Below, in pieces: positions 55,787 to 64,000 of a DNA stretch of 64,000 nucleotides. The translations under genes and the position numbers were made by a program. The notes beneath the pieces were generated by a model, which was not told where the DNA came from, ran no database searches, and was given only the letters and a program-made list of their open reading frames with translations. The stretch is from DAITQM01 sp039794245 (GTDB lineage: Bacteria > Pseudomonadota > Gammaproteobacteria > Xanthomonadales > Wenzhouxiangellaceae). Location of the stretch: NCBI GenBank assembly GCA_039794245.1, contig JBDIVS010000002.1, positions 124,001 to 188,000 of the forward strand, in the 5' to 3' direction. Positions within the stretch are counted from its first letter, which is position 1; every line of letters begins with the position of its first letter.

Positions 55787-57334
55787 ATGAAAAACACACC
55801 CGCCGCCCACGCCTGGCTGCCGCTGGCCGCCTGCCTGGTGCTGATTCCCGCCGCCTGGGCCGAGCAGGAAACCGCCGCCAATAACGATAAAGAGGCCAAA
55901 ACCGAGCAGAGCGCAGAGCCGAAACAGGCCGTCACCCACCACCAGGTGCGGATCGCCGGCAAACCGGTGGCCTATAGCGCAACCGCCGGCTGGCTGATCC
56001 AGGAAAAAGACGGCAAACCGGTCGCCCGCTTCGGCTACACCGCCTACACGCTGGACGGCGCAGGCGCTGCATCGTCCCGGCCACTGACGTTTGCTTTCAA
56101 CGGCGGGCCGGGTTCGTCTTCGATCTGGCTGCACCTCGGGATACTCGGCCCCGCGCGCGTCGCGATCACCGACGAAGGCTATACACCGCCGCCGGGCCGG
56201 CACGTGCCGAACGAATTTAGCATCATCGACGTCACCGACCTGGTGATGGTCGATCCGGTCGGCACCGGTTTCAGTAAACCGCTCGGCAAAGCCAAAGGCA
56301 AGGATTTCTGGGGTGTCGATCAGGACATCCGTTCGGTCGCCGCATTTATTAAGCAATATGTCAGCGAAAACCGCCGCTGGGCATCACCGAAATTCATTCT
56401 CGGCGAAAGTTACGGCGGGGTGCGCGGCGCCGGCCTGGCGCAGTACCTGCAAGCCACGCAGGGCATGAACCTGAACGGCCTGATCCTGGTCTCGCCGTTT
56501 CTCAGCATGGTTTCGGGCGCCGACGGTGCGGCCATCGACCTGCCCTATGCGCTCTACCTGCCGACCTTTGCCGCCACTGCCTGGTACCACGACAAACTCG
56601 CGCAAAAACCGGCTGAGCTTAAACCGTTTCTCGACGAGGTCGAGCGTTTTGCGCGTGATGAATACCTGCCGGCGCTGGTCGAGGGTTTTACACTCGCTCC
56701 GGAGCGCAAAAAAGCGGTCGCCGGCCAACTGGCCGCCTATACCGGCACGCGGCCCGATTACTGGCTGAAGGCCGATCTCAGGGTCAACCATCAGCAGTTT
56801 CTGCAGGAATTGCTGCGTGACGAGCGGCAGATCGCCGGGCGCATCGATTCGCGCTTCGTCGGCCCCTCCCTGAACCCGCTGGCCGAAAGCATGGACTACG
56901 ACCCGTTCTTCCCGGCGGTCGGCCCGGCGTTTACCGCGGCGTTTCTGGATTATCTGCACAACGACCTGAACTTCGGCCACGACGAGGAATACCAGGTCTC
57001 GGCCTTCGACATCGAATGGGACTGGAAGCACCAGCCGCCGGGCGAGCGCTGGTGGATGCCGTACCCCAACCTGGTGCCCGACCTGGCGCAGGCGCTGGTG
57101 ATGAATCCCGGGTTGCAGCTTCTGATCCAGCAGGGCTACTACGACCTCGCCACGCCATTTGCGGCGATGCACTTCGACCTCGCCCACCTCGACATACCGC
57201 CGGAAGTCCGCTCGCGTATCGCCGTCGAATATTACGAAGCCGGCCACATGATGTACCTGCATCCGCCGTCGCGGCAGAAATTCCGCGCCGATCTGGTGCG
57301 CTTTATCCAGGCGGCAACCCGCAGCGGGGGATGA
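55787..57334 (+). CDS. S10 family serine carboxypeptidase-like protein
   Basis: Exported peptidase of 515 residues. A signal peptide (AWLPLAACLVLIPAAWAEQ) is followed by a Lys/Glu-rich linker. The S10 oxyanion segment is FNGGPGSSSIWLHLG near residue 105, and the nucleophile is in LGESYGGVRGAGLAQYL near 205. The Asp is in QQGYYDLATPFAAM near 445 and the His in YEAGHMMYLHPPSR near 485. All triad residues are present. Bacterial S10 enzymes act in the periplasm on peptides; the physiological substrate is unknown. Divergent from the CaCA operon. Confidence 0.92.
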   Translation: MKNTPAAHAWLPLAACLVLIPAAWAEQETAANNDKEAKTEQSAEPKQAVTHHQVRIAGKPVAYSATAGWLIQEKDGKPVARFGYTAYTLDGAGAASSRPLTFAFNGGPGSSSIWLHLGILGPARVAITDEGYTPPPGRHVPNEFSIIDVTDLVMVDPVGTGFSKPLGKAKGKDFWGVDQDIRSVAAFIKQYVSENRRWASPKFILGESYGGVRGAGLAQYLQATQGMNLNGLILVSPFLSMVSGADGAAIDLPYALYLPTFAATAWYHDKLAQKPAELKPFLDEVERFARDEYLPALVEGFTLAPERKKAVAGQLAAYTGTRPDYWLKADLRVNHQQFLQELLRDERQIAGRIDSRFVGPSLNPLAESMDYDPFFPAVGPAFTAAFLDYLHNDLNFGHDEEYQVSAFDIEWDWKHQPPGERWWMPYPNLVPDLAQALVMNPGLQLLIQQGYYDLATPFAAMHFDLAHLDIPPEVRSRIAVEYYEAGHMMYLHPPSRQKFRADLVRFIQAATRSGG

Positions 57335-57403
57335 TCCGGCGCTGGTCCTTCACCGCCGGCGGCGGTGAAGCGGCATCATATGGTCGCTGGTGGATAACCC
57401 GTG

Positions 57404-57577
57404 ATGGTGGAATGCAAGTCGTCGGACCGAGATGTGACCAGCGGTCTGCGCTATCTGCACGGCAAGTTCCCCGCCGCCGCAGCCTGGCAGCTCTCCGCCA
57501 CGGGCCGCAAGGATTATCAGATGCCGGAAGGCATCCGCGTCGCTCCGGCCCTAAAGCTGCTGGCGCAGTGGGTGTGA
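57404..57577 (+). pseudogene. C-terminal fragment of a DUF4143-type ATPase
   Basis: A 57-codon frame starting MVECKSSDRDVTSGLRYL and ending YQMPEGIRVAPALKLLAQWV. This is the normal ending of AAA ATPases with the DUF4143 domain, including the VECK nuclease-like motif. The rest of the gene is absent and the S10 gene abuts it. Together with 17881-18922 it shows two decayed copies of this family. Confidence 0.7.
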
Positions 57578-57589
57578 TTCCAGCGGCGA

Positions 57590-59029
57590 TCACGCCCGCC
57601 GGGTGCTGAGCCGAGTCGCCGTGACGATGGCGAGCAGCGAAAAAACAATGCCGGGGACGATCTCGTAAAGGTCGAACCAGCCGCCGGCAAGGCGGTTCCA
57701 GACGAGCGCCGTGACGCCGCCGGTGATAATGCCGGCAAGCGCGCCGGCGCGGTTCATCCGCGGCCAGTAGAGCGACAACACGATCACCGGGGCGAATGTC
57801 GCGCCGAAGCCGGCCCACGCCCAGGCGACCAGGTCGAGCACCTTGCTTTCAGGATCGCGCGCCAGATACAACGCGACCAGCGCCACGGCGAGCACCGCGC
57901 CGCGCGCCGTCCACAGCAACTCGCGGCGGCCGGCGTTGCGGCGCCACAGGCCGCGGTAGAAATCCTCGGCAAACGCCGATGACGAAACCAGAAGCTGCGC
58001 CGAGGCGGTGCTCATCACCGCGGCGAGAATGCCGGAGAGTGCCACACCGGCGAGGATCGGCGGCAGAAAATCAACCGCCATATAAATGAACACCTTCTCA
58101 CTGTCGGCGCCGGCGAGCGGCCGGCCCAGGGCGATGATACCGGTCAGCCCGACGATCACCGCCGCGGCCAGCACGACGCTGACCCAGACCATCGCGATGC
58201 GCCGCGCCTGGGTGAGACCGGCGGCGTCGCGGATCGCCATAAAGCGCGCCAGGATGTGCGGCTGGCCGGCATAACCCATGCCCCAGCCGAGCAGCGAGGC
58301 GATACCGATGAAACCGAGCGCCTGTCCCGTGCGGTCGGTGAACGGATCGAGCAGTTCGGCGTTGCCGGCCAGCAGTGACATTTCGATGCCGCCGGCGCCG
58401 CCGGCCAGGTGCCAGCCGAGCGCGGCGACGATGACCAGCGCCAGGAACATCAGCGAGCCTTGCAGCACATCGGCCCAGCTCACCGCCAAAAAACCGCCGA
58501 TAAAGGTGTAAACGATGACCGACAAACCGCCGGCGACCAGCGCCAGGTGATACGGCATTCCGAACAGCGATTCGAACAGCTTGCCGGCGGCGACGAAGCC
58601 GGAGCTGGTGTAGAGCGTGAAAAACACCAGGATGAACACGCCCGAAAGCAGGCGCAGCAGATGCGAGGAGTCGGCAAAGCGCCGCTCGAAATAATCGGGC
58701 AGGGTCAGCGCGTCACCGAGTTTCTCGGTGGTGGTGCGCAGCTTTTCGGCCACCAGCTTCCAGTTGAGCCAGGTGCCGGCGAGCAGCCCGCCGACCAGCC
58801 ACAGCGATTCGAGGCCGGCAGCGTAAGCCAGGCCGGGCAGGCCCATCAGCAACCAGCCGCTCATGTCCGAGGCTTGCGCCGCGAGGGCCGTGACAAAGCT
58901 GTTCAGCGACCGGCCGCCAAGGATAAAGTCGGATAGGTTGGCGGTTCTTTTCCAGGCAAAATAAGCCAGGGTCAGGACGACCAGCAGATAGGCCGCGAAC
59001 GTCGCGATGATCAGATTCTGGTGGGGCAT
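57590..59029 (-). CDS. putP: Sodium/proline symporter
   Basis: Inner-membrane symporter (solute:sodium symporter family) importing proline with Na+. The 479 residues have 13 hydrophobic helices. The sodium- and substrate-binding segment is LGGRSLNSFVTALAAQASDMSGWLLMG near residue 40 in pieces GGRSLNSFVTAL and AQASDMSGWLLMG. GWGMGYAGQPHILARFMA near 255 and AVMSTASAQLLVSSS near 340 are PutP hallmarks. The end is convergent with the ATPase fragment, 12 bases away. Proline use as osmolyte or nitrogen source is likely. Confidence 0.94.
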   Translation of the reverse strand: MPHQNLIIATFAAYLLVVLTLAYFAWKRTANLSDFILGGRSLNSFVTALAAQASDMSGWLLMGLPGLAYAAGLESLWLVGGLLAGTWLNWKLVAEKLRTTTEKLGDALTLPDYFERRFADSSHLLRLLSGVFILVFFTLYTSSGFVAAGKLFESLFGMPYHLALVAGGLSVIVYTFIGGFLAVSWADVLQGSLMFLALVIVAALGWHLAGGAGGIEMSLLAGNAELLDPFTDRTGQALGFIGIASLLGWGMGYAGQPHILARFMAIRDAAGLTQARRIAMVWVSVVLAAAVIVGLTGIIALGRPLAGADSEKVFIYMAVDFLPPILAGVALSGILAAVMSTASAQLLVSSSAFAEDFYRGLWRRNAGRRELLWTARGAVLAVALVALYLARDPESKVLDLVAWAWAGFGATFAPVIVLSLYWPRMNRAGALAGIITGGVTALVWNRLAGGWFDLYEIVPGIVFSLLAIVTATRLSTRRA

Positions 59030-59140
59030 GGGCGGACGGCCGGTTTGTTTGTTTACGGGTTCGTGGAGCGCCCGCCGGCGCTGCGGCGGCGGCCTCGTGG
59101 GACATGATAACCTGCACCTTTCTTCGATTTGGAGTGCGAG

Positions 59141-60304
59141 ATGAAAATCATGCCGTCATTCCACGGGCTCGGCCGTCCGGCATGGGTGCTACTCATTGCC
59201 GTCTTGCCGGCCATGGCCACTGCCGGCGATTACGTGCCGCCGCGCCACGAATGGGCCCGCCTGGCGCCCGCCGAAGCCGGCTTCGACGCCGAACGGCTGG
59301 CCGCCGCGGTGGCGTATGCGCGCCGCAAAGCTGCGGTCGAACCATCAGACCTCCGACAGGTGATCATGGATTCGTTCGCGCCGCGCGAACCCGATTTCAG
59401 AATCCTCGGCCCGACCGCGCCGCGCGCCGGCGACAGCGGCCTCATCGTCCGCCGCGGTCATATCGTCGCCGAGTGGGGCGATACCCGGCGGGTGGACATG
59501 ACGTTCAGCGTCGCCAAAAGCTACCTTTCCACGATGGCCGCGCTGGCACTCGCCGACGGCCTGATCCGCGATGTCGATGACCGTGCCGCAGCCTATGTCG
59601 CCGACGGCACGTTCGGCGGCGAGCACAACGCCAAGATCACCTGGCGGCATCTTTTGCAACAGACCTCGGATTGGTCCGGTACGCTGTGGGACGTGCCGGA
59701 CTGGGCCGATCGGCCGGAAGGCGATGATCGGAGTCTGTGGCCGAAACGCGCGCTGCACGAACCGGGAACCTATTTCAAATACAACGATGTCCGGGTCAAC
59801 CTGCTGGCCTACGCGCTGTTGCAGGTCCACCGCCGGCCGCTGCCGGCGGTGCTGCGCGAGCGCCTCATGGAACCGATCGGCGCCTCGAACACCTGGCGTT
59901 GGGAAGGCTACGACAATTCCTGGGTCACGCTCGACGGCCTGAGGATGCAATCGGTGTCCGGCGGCGGCCATTTCGGCGGCGGACTTTTCATCAGCACCGA
60001 GGACCACGCCCGTTTCGGGCTGTTGTTCCTGCGCCGCGGCCGTTGGGGCGAGCGCCAACTGATCCCCGCATCGTGGATCGACGAGCTGCGCCGGCCGGCG
60101 GTGGCGCGTCCGGATTACGGCTACATGTGGTGGTTGAACACCGGACGGCAGGCCGTGTCGGCGGCGCCCGAAAATGCCTACTGGGCGGCCGGTTTCGGCG
60201 GCAATTACATCTATATCGACGAACAACACGATCTGCTGATCGTGCTGCGCTGGATACCTGATCTCGCCGGCGTCGTCGAACGGGTGCTCGGCGCGCTTAA
60301 ATGA
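59141..60304 (+). CDS. Exported serine hydrolase (beta-lactamase superfamily)
   Basis: Periplasmic serine hydrolase of 387 residues. After the signal peptide (AWVLLIAVLPAMATAGDY), the SxxK is in MTFSVAKSYLSTM near residue 125. The YxN-type motif is YFKYNDVRVNLLAYAL near 220, and the C-terminal H/KTG region is GGGHFGGGLFISTEDHARFG with a later AAGFGGNYIYID. ATG at 59141 follows GGAG at 59131-59134. Its stop overlaps the TPR-methyltransferase start by four bases (ATGA), which is unusual company and suggests the two are made together. Confidence 0.88.
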   Translation: MKIMPSFHGLGRPAWVLLIAVLPAMATAGDYVPPRHEWARLAPAEAGFDAERLAAAVAYARRKAAVEPSDLRQVIMDSFAPREPDFRILGPTAPRAGDSGLIVRRGHIVAEWGDTRRVDMTFSVAKSYLSTMAALALADGLIRDVDDRAAAYVADGTFGGEHNAKITWRHLLQQTSDWSGTLWDVPDWADRPEGDDRSLWPKRALHEPGTYFKYNDVRVNLLAYALLQVHRRPLPAVLRERLMEPIGASNTWRWEGYDNSWVTLDGLRMQSVSGGGHFGGGLFISTEDHARFGLLFLRRGRWGERQLIPASWIDELRRPAVARPDYGYMWWLNTGRQAVSAAPENAYWAAGFGGNYIYIDEQHDLLIVLRWIPDLAGVVERVLGALK

Positions 60305-61653
60305 GCATGGTGAGCGAACCGCGCGCCGCCGGTTATTTAGAAGATATAATCCAACTGGCGGCAAGGCACGAGTACTGGCGGGCGATCGATCTGGGCCGCA
60401 CCGTGCTCGCCCGCCGCGCCGACGATCCGGCGCTGCATACCTTGCTCGGCCGCTGCCTGCTCGCCGCCGGTGACGGCCGGGCGGCGTATGCCCACCTGCA
60501 ACGCGCCTTGACGTTGCATGCTGACGATGCTGAGGCACTGATCCTGTTCGGCGATTGCCTGGCCCGCGCCGGGCAATTGGCACGAGCGATTCAATCCTAT
60601 GACGAGGCACTGCGGCTCGCGCCCGATACGGTCGCGGCGCTGACCGGCAAGGCGATGGCGCTGGTCGGATTACACCGCCTCGACGAAGCGGCATCACTCA
60701 TCGAACGCGCCGAACGTCTGGCGCCGGGCGATGCCGAGACGGCGCGCGGCCGGCGTCTGGTGCACGCCCACCAGGTGCCGCGCTGGCATTTTCCGATGGT
60801 CAACGAGGAACGGCGCAACGCCGCTTTCGAAAAAGCGATCCGCGCCGCCGTCCGCCCCGGCGACCTGGTGCTCGACATCGGGGCCGGCAGCGGCTTGTTG
60901 TCGCTCCTTGCGGCACGCGCCGGCGCCGGGCGGGTCATCGCCTGCGAAGTGAACCGGCCGCTCGCCGAAATCGCCCGCGAGATCGTCGCCAAAAATGGTT
61001 TCAGTGAGATCATCGAAATCATCCCCAAAGCCTCGCAGCAACTCGATCCCAACGTCGATCTACCGCGCCGGGCAGACGTTCTGGTCGCCGAGGTGCTCGA
61101 CAGCGCAGTCATCGGAGAGGGCGCGCTCGAGACCATCGAACACGCCCGGCATCATTTGCTCGCACCCGGGGCGCGCATCATTCCGGCGCGCGCCCGGATC
61201 CGGGCGGCGCTGGTCGAATCGTTGCCGCTCTGGCAGCAGGGCGGCGTCGAAAACGCGCTTGGCTTCGATCTGACGCCGCTCAATCGTTTCCAGCCGGAGT
61301 TGATCGGCATCGAAGACCGGCGCTATCCGCTCGCCCGCCTGAGCGCCGATCGGGAATTGATCGCCTTCGATTTCACCGGGGCCGAGCCGGTCCCATACGC
61401 GGCGCGATGCACGATCGAAGCCACCCGCGCCGGCACGGCGCACGCCCTGATCTACTGGATGACGGTCGATCTCGATGCCGCAACGGCGCTCGACAACCGC
61501 CCGGACCTTGGCGACGGTGGGCGACAAGAACCATTCGAGCACTGGGGCGCCTTCGCCCGGATACTCAACCCGCCGCGCCCGGTGGCCCCCGGCGACACGT
61601 TCCCCATCGCCGTCCATCACAACCGGCAGTTTCTGGAAGTGTTGATAAGCTGA
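60301..61653 (+). CDS. TPR-fused protein arginine methyltransferase-like enzyme
   Basis: Predicted SAM-dependent methyltransferase with an N-terminal TPR scaffold, 450 residues. TPR repeats fill about residues 10-150 (ALHTLLGRCLLAAGDGRAAY, AEALILFGDCLARAGQLARA, AALTGKAMALVGLHRLDEA). The SAM site is LVLDIGAGSGLLSLLAARAG near 195, followed by VIACEVNRPLAEIA. The loop VAEVLDSAVIGEGALETIEHA near 265 matches the double-acid loop of PRMT7/PRMT9. A C-terminal beta-barrel-like region follows with a GxxHALIYWMTVDLD segment. The order TPR then PRMT core is that of eukaryotic PRMT9. Substrates are unknown. No signal peptide; cytosolic. Confidence 0.8.
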   Translation: MSMVSEPRAAGYLEDIIQLAARHEYWRAIDLGRTVLARRADDPALHTLLGRCLLAAGDGRAAYAHLQRALTLHADDAEALILFGDCLARAGQLARAIQSYDEALRLAPDTVAALTGKAMALVGLHRLDEAASLIERAERLAPGDAETARGRRLVHAHQVPRWHFPMVNEERRNAAFEKAIRAAVRPGDLVLDIGAGSGLLSLLAARAGAGRVIACEVNRPLAEIAREIVAKNGFSEIIEIIPKASQQLDPNVDLPRRADVLVAEVLDSAVIGEGALETIEHARHHLLAPGARIIPARARIRAALVESLPLWQQGGVENALGFDLTPLNRFQPELIGIEDRRYPLARLSADRELIAFDFTGAEPVPYAARCTIEATRAGTAHALIYWMTVDLDAATALDNRPDLGDGGRQEPFEHWGAFARILNPPRPVAPGDTFPIAVHHNRQFLEVLIS

Positions 61654-61722
61654 ACCGGTGGCCGGCATTTGGCTTGTTTACCCATGTAAAATCCCAGTGT
61701 TGATCGACTGAGGTAAGGCAAT

Positions 61723-62553
61723 ATGCGGCGCTGGTTCATTACGTTGTATTTGTTGTTTCTGGCAGGGCTGACTGTCGCGGCGGTGGTGTTGTTTTTTGCT
61801 GAGATACATCCCTGGTCGGCGGCCGGGTTGCTGATCGCCGCCGGCTCGGTGCTGGCGTTTTTCGTTTGGCTCCTCACCGTCAAGCCGCCGCGGACCTCCG
61901 CCCATCCGCTGCCGGTGACGTTCGGCGCGGCAAGCGGTGCGGCCTTGGCGATGGTCGCCGATTGGCGTTACGGGACCGATGTTGTCTGGCTGATTCCCGC
62001 GACTTTTGTCGTGCTCGTGGGCTGGATCGCCTATCTCAAATGGTATTCGCGGTTGCCGGCGCCGGGCGCGGCGCCGAAGGCCGGAGACCGCTTACCGCTA
62101 TTGACGCTCAGCGATCCGGCAGGCCGGGAGGTATCGAGTGCCGAACTGGCCGGGCGGCCGGCAGTGCTGCTGTTTTATCGTGGTAACTGGTGCCCGCTGT
62201 GCACGGCGCAGATCCGCGAGGTGGCCGGCCATTGGCAGAAGATCGCCGCCGCCGGCGGTGAGCTGTGGCTGATCAGCAGCCAGTCGGCGGACGAAACGCG
62301 GAAGATCGCCGAACGTTTTGCGATCCCGGCGCGCTTTTTGCGCGATGCCGGCAACCGCGCGGCGCACCTGCTCGGCATCGAAGCGAAAGGCGCAACCCCG
62401 GCCGGGATGGCGCTTTTGGGCCACACCAAAGACGCCGCGCTGCCGGCCGTGATCGTCGTCAACCGGCAGGGCGTGATCCGCTATATCGAAATTGCTGCCA
62501 ACTATCGCCTGCGGCCAGAACCGGAATCATATCTTTGTATGCTAAACGATTAG
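61723..62553 (+). CDS. Membrane-anchored redoxin (AhpC/TSA-like)
   Basis: A 276-residue protein with three N-terminal hydrophobic helices (FITLYLLFLAGLTVAAVVLFF, AAGLLIAAGSVLAFFVWLLTV, VVWLIPATFVVLVGWIAYL). A thioredoxin-fold peroxiredoxin-like domain begins near residue 115. The redox pair is in LFYRGNWCPLCTAQIREVAG, a CxxC. A later AVIVVNRQGVIRYIEIA is conserved. The soluble domain should face one side of the inner membrane and could reduce peroxides or protein disulfides. It stands alone after the methyltransferase gene. Confidence 0.82.
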   Translation: MRRWFITLYLLFLAGLTVAAVVLFFAEIHPWSAAGLLIAAGSVLAFFVWLLTVKPPRTSAHPLPVTFGAASGAALAMVADWRYGTDVVWLIPATFVVLVGWIAYLKWYSRLPAPGAAPKAGDRLPLLTLSDPAGREVSSAELAGRPAVLLFYRGNWCPLCTAQIREVAGHWQKIAAAGGELWLISSQSADETRKIAERFAIPARFLRDAGNRAAHLLGIEAKGATPAGMALLGHTKDAALPAVIVVNRQGVIRYIEIAANYRLRPEPESYLCMLND

Positions 62554-62670
62554 CTCCGGGCATCAACGACGGAAAGTACAAACATCTACCTGCATGTATT
62601 GTTCAAATTCGTAATTGGTTCACCAGTAGAGTAAGCGAGGAACCTGACGGATGCCGGGCCCTCGCCCCTC
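62554..62670. other. Gap upstream of the intron remnant
   Basis: About 120 bases after the redoxin stop carry no recognisable gene; this stretch leads into the 3' RNA part of the degraded group II intron on the minus strand. Confidence 0.35.
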
Positions 62671-62708
62671 GTCGCACCGGACGTGCGGATTTCCCGCATC
62701 CGGCGCTC
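62671..62708 (-). ncRNA. Group II intron domain V
   Basis: Reading on the minus strand, GAGCGCCGGATGCGGG then AAATCC then GCACGTCCGGTGCGAC folds as the domain V hairpin with the catalytic AGC and GAAA-like loop. It lies 44 bases 3' of the intron-encoded protein remnant, as expected for the 3' RNA domains of bacterial group II introns. Confidence 0.6.
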
Positions 62709-62752
62709 CCGGTGGATTCGTCACAAGCATACACAGGGCAAGCCGCGCCGCG

Positions 62753-63370
62753 CTACAGATACACCAGACCCAGATCGGCCAGATGACGGTAGAGCGTGAC
62801 CCCTTCGGGAGGACGAAAGGGGCGCTGGCTGCGACGCCGCAGGTGGCAGGCCAGCCGTCGGCGAGCATGATGGTTCAGGTGACGGTAACTCCGACGGGGA
62901 TAACCCACACGGAAGTACGCCTGCCAGCCCACCAGATAGCGATTGATCCGCGCAATCAGATGGGGCAACGGCACAAAGCAGTACCGCGCCGCGGTCAGTT
63001 CCCGCAGGTGGTCCCGCGCCCGAGCCAGTGCCTTGGCCGACGGACCCACATACAGGTAGCGGTGAGAGCCACCATGCAGATCCCGGTCGTAACGGAACGT
63101 GTAGCCCAGAAAGTCCAGCGCGCTGCCGGACTGGCGAAGGTCCACGATCCGCGTCTTGTCCCGGTTCAGGGTCAGACCCAGCCGGGTTTCAATGACCGTG
63201 CTGTAACCCGCCTTGAGGTGATCGCTGACCGCTGCGATGGCATCGTGGGCCGAACTACCCGGACGAAACCCGTAGGAACAGTCGGCGAAATCCGCCTCGA
63301 AGATCGGTTCCAGCACCAGAAAGGCCGCCATCTGCGCCACCCGATCCACCACATTGAGGAGATCGTCCAT
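62753..63370 (-). pseudogene. ltrA: Group II intron reverse transcriptase/maturase, deleted
   Basis: Remnant of an intron-encoded protein. The first part is VDRVAQMAAFLVLEPIFEADF and SYGFRPGSSAHDAIAAV. It then joins at about 63195 to TRLGLTLNRDKTRIVDLRQSG and DFLGYTFRYDRDLHGG, and ends with the maturase C-terminus (RINRYLVGWQAYFRVGYPRRSYRHL). The region holding the catalytic YADD and the RT core between AGYSTVIE and TRLGL is gone. N-terminal RT motifs before the QMAA block are also missing. Neither retrotransposition nor maturase function is expected. Confidence 0.88.
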
Positions 63371-63389
63371 GTAATTGGACGATCTCCTC
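63356..63389. repeat. Perfect 13-bp inverted repeat at the intron remnant boundary
   Basis: GAGGAGATCGTCC and GGACGATCTCCTC face each other around ATGTAATT. The left arm lies in the RT-coding remnant and the right arm outside it. It looks like a fold-back junction made during decay of the intron. Confidence 0.55.
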
Positions 63390-63510
63390 TCAGATCGTTG
63401 GGTGGACCAGACTTCGCCTGGCACACCGAAGAGGCACAGACATTTTGAATTTTTCGCTCCCTCGTCAACCAGCAGGGCGCCGGTGCGTTGTGGTCTCCAG
63501 GCATGCCCAA

Positions 63511-63709
63511 AACCCGGATTATTCATGACCTCCTCTATTACAACGACCCCATGCCACGCATCTGTGACATTTCGCTCGGTCACGCATCCTCACCGTACTG
63601 TCAAGTACGTTTCCGCTGCGCCCTGCCGGCAGGCAGGTTGGCCGCGAAATGCCCCGGCTGCGAGACCTGGGCCCGTTTGGCGATCAGGAGGTCATGAATA
63701 ATCCGGGTT
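63511..63709. mobile_element. 199-bp element with perfect 24-bp terminal inverted repeats
   Basis: The left arm (63511-63534, starting AACCCGGATTATTCATGACC) and right arm (63686-63709) are perfect inverted repeats of 24 bp. The interior contains no transposase. Non-autonomous, MITE-like form; the parental insertion-sequence family is not identified. It differs from the TTAA family elsewhere in the window. Confidence 0.7.
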
Positions 63710-63761
63710 ACAGGCTGCCGGCTATTTCTTTTTCCCAAGTCCAATAGCAAAGGAGACAACG

Positions 63762-64000
63762 ATGTTCAAGAAGATGTTATCGGCGTTTGGCTTTTCGCTG
63801 CTCGTCGCCGGCCCGGCCGCGGCGGCGCTGGATCTGCAAAAAAGTGTTTTGTTGAGCGATGCCTTCGGCGGTTCGCTGGCGATTGAAACCAGCGGCACGG
63901 TCGATATTCCCGGTGCCGAGACGACCGGCGTTGCAGTGTTCACCGCCTTCCATCCCGGCACCGAAGCGCGCTCGGTTGACGGTGAAGTCACCCGCAACCG
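63762..64000 (+). CDS. Secreted protein, 5' portion only
   Basis: The frame is open to the window edge (79 codons visible). It starts with a signal peptide (FKKMLSAFGFSLLVAGPAAAAL) followed by DLQKSVLLSDAFGGSLAIETSGTVD in pieces DLQKSVLLSDAFGG and SLAIETSG, with no recognised family. AGGAG sits 8 bases before the ATG at 63762. The gene is separated from the upstream element by about 50 bp. Function cannot be stated. Confidence 0.7.
   Translation, partial: MFKKMLSAFGFSLLVAGPAAAALDLQKSVLLSDAFGGSLAIETSGTVDIPGAETTGVAVFTAFHPGTEARSVDGEVTRN

Noticed and set aside
63356..63389. YMDD-like residues in the intron protein frame suggesting an intact RT site
   Set aside because: They lie before the QMAA block, not where YADD belongs, and are encoded by the fold-back inverted repeat; the real RT core is deleted.

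Overview
This is a 64-kb window of a GC-rich (roughly 65-68 %) chromosome. The gene order (polA next to a DUF2782 gene; engB / cytochrome c4 / dsbA; cca; glnE; an ELM1-like gene next to a CHCC zinc-finger gene and LPS glycosyltransferases; pcm-tolC; mpl) and the LPS genes lpxL-like and waaA point to a Gammaproteobacterium. A Chromatiales-, methylotroph- or sulfur-oxidiser-like lineage fits (PPi-dependent phosphofructokinase, cytochrome c4, SCO protein, hydrogenase remnant), but the exact lineage cannot be read from the window.

0-16.9 kb is mostly core: polA (runs off the left edge), a TRAP small permease without its large partner, aroE-hemB, engB, cytochrome c4, dsbA, an EEP-family phosphohydrolase, a TSUP permease, slt, an NDUFA9-like protein, cca, an elongator tRNA-Met and glnE. 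16.9-18.9 kb is a small island with a PIN/AbrB toxin-antitoxin pair and a decayed AAA ATPase. 19-28.6 kb carries envelope functions: ELM1-like protein, two glycosyltransferases, lpxL-like acyltransferase, waaA, tolC and pcm. An AT-richer secreted orphan (22.8-23.7 kb) sits among them, behind a promoter-like sequence with a G9 tract in its spacer. 28.8-44 kb holds thiC, a beta-propeller/NTF2 fusion, a 1031-residue Sel1-repeat protein divergent from a serine hydrolase across a perfect 20-bp palindrome, a GDT1 transporter, pfp/adk, tusA, mpl, a LON-N protein and a TonB-dependent receptor.

44-48 kb is a peroxide-defence locus: oxyR divergent from ahpC-type peroxiredoxin and an exported KatG, with a near-consensus OxyR tetrad between them. 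48-51.5 kb is a decayed accessory region: a NiFe-hydrogenase large subunit whose 5' end is replaced by a fragment of a small repeat element, a shortened HupE-like protein, a vapBC pair and a truncated sulfotransferase. 51.6-62.5 kb contains SCO plus a cytochrome c/periplasmic-binding fusion, two membrane transport genes, an S10 carboxypeptidase, putP, a serine hydrolase coupled to a TPR-arginine-methyltransferase-like protein, and a membrane redoxin. The right end holds a deleted group II intron, a second terminal-inverted-repeat element and the start of a secreted protein.

The most distinctive signal is a family of TTAA-ended, MITE-like elements (one 165-bp full copy, two end fragments, two compact palindromic scars). 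Three of the five copies overlap a host stop codon, and one borders the hydrogenase truncation. Other points to check are the possible phase-variable promoter, the TPR-PRMT-like protein and the cytochrome c/binding-protein fusion. No CRISPR array, prophage or rRNA was seen.
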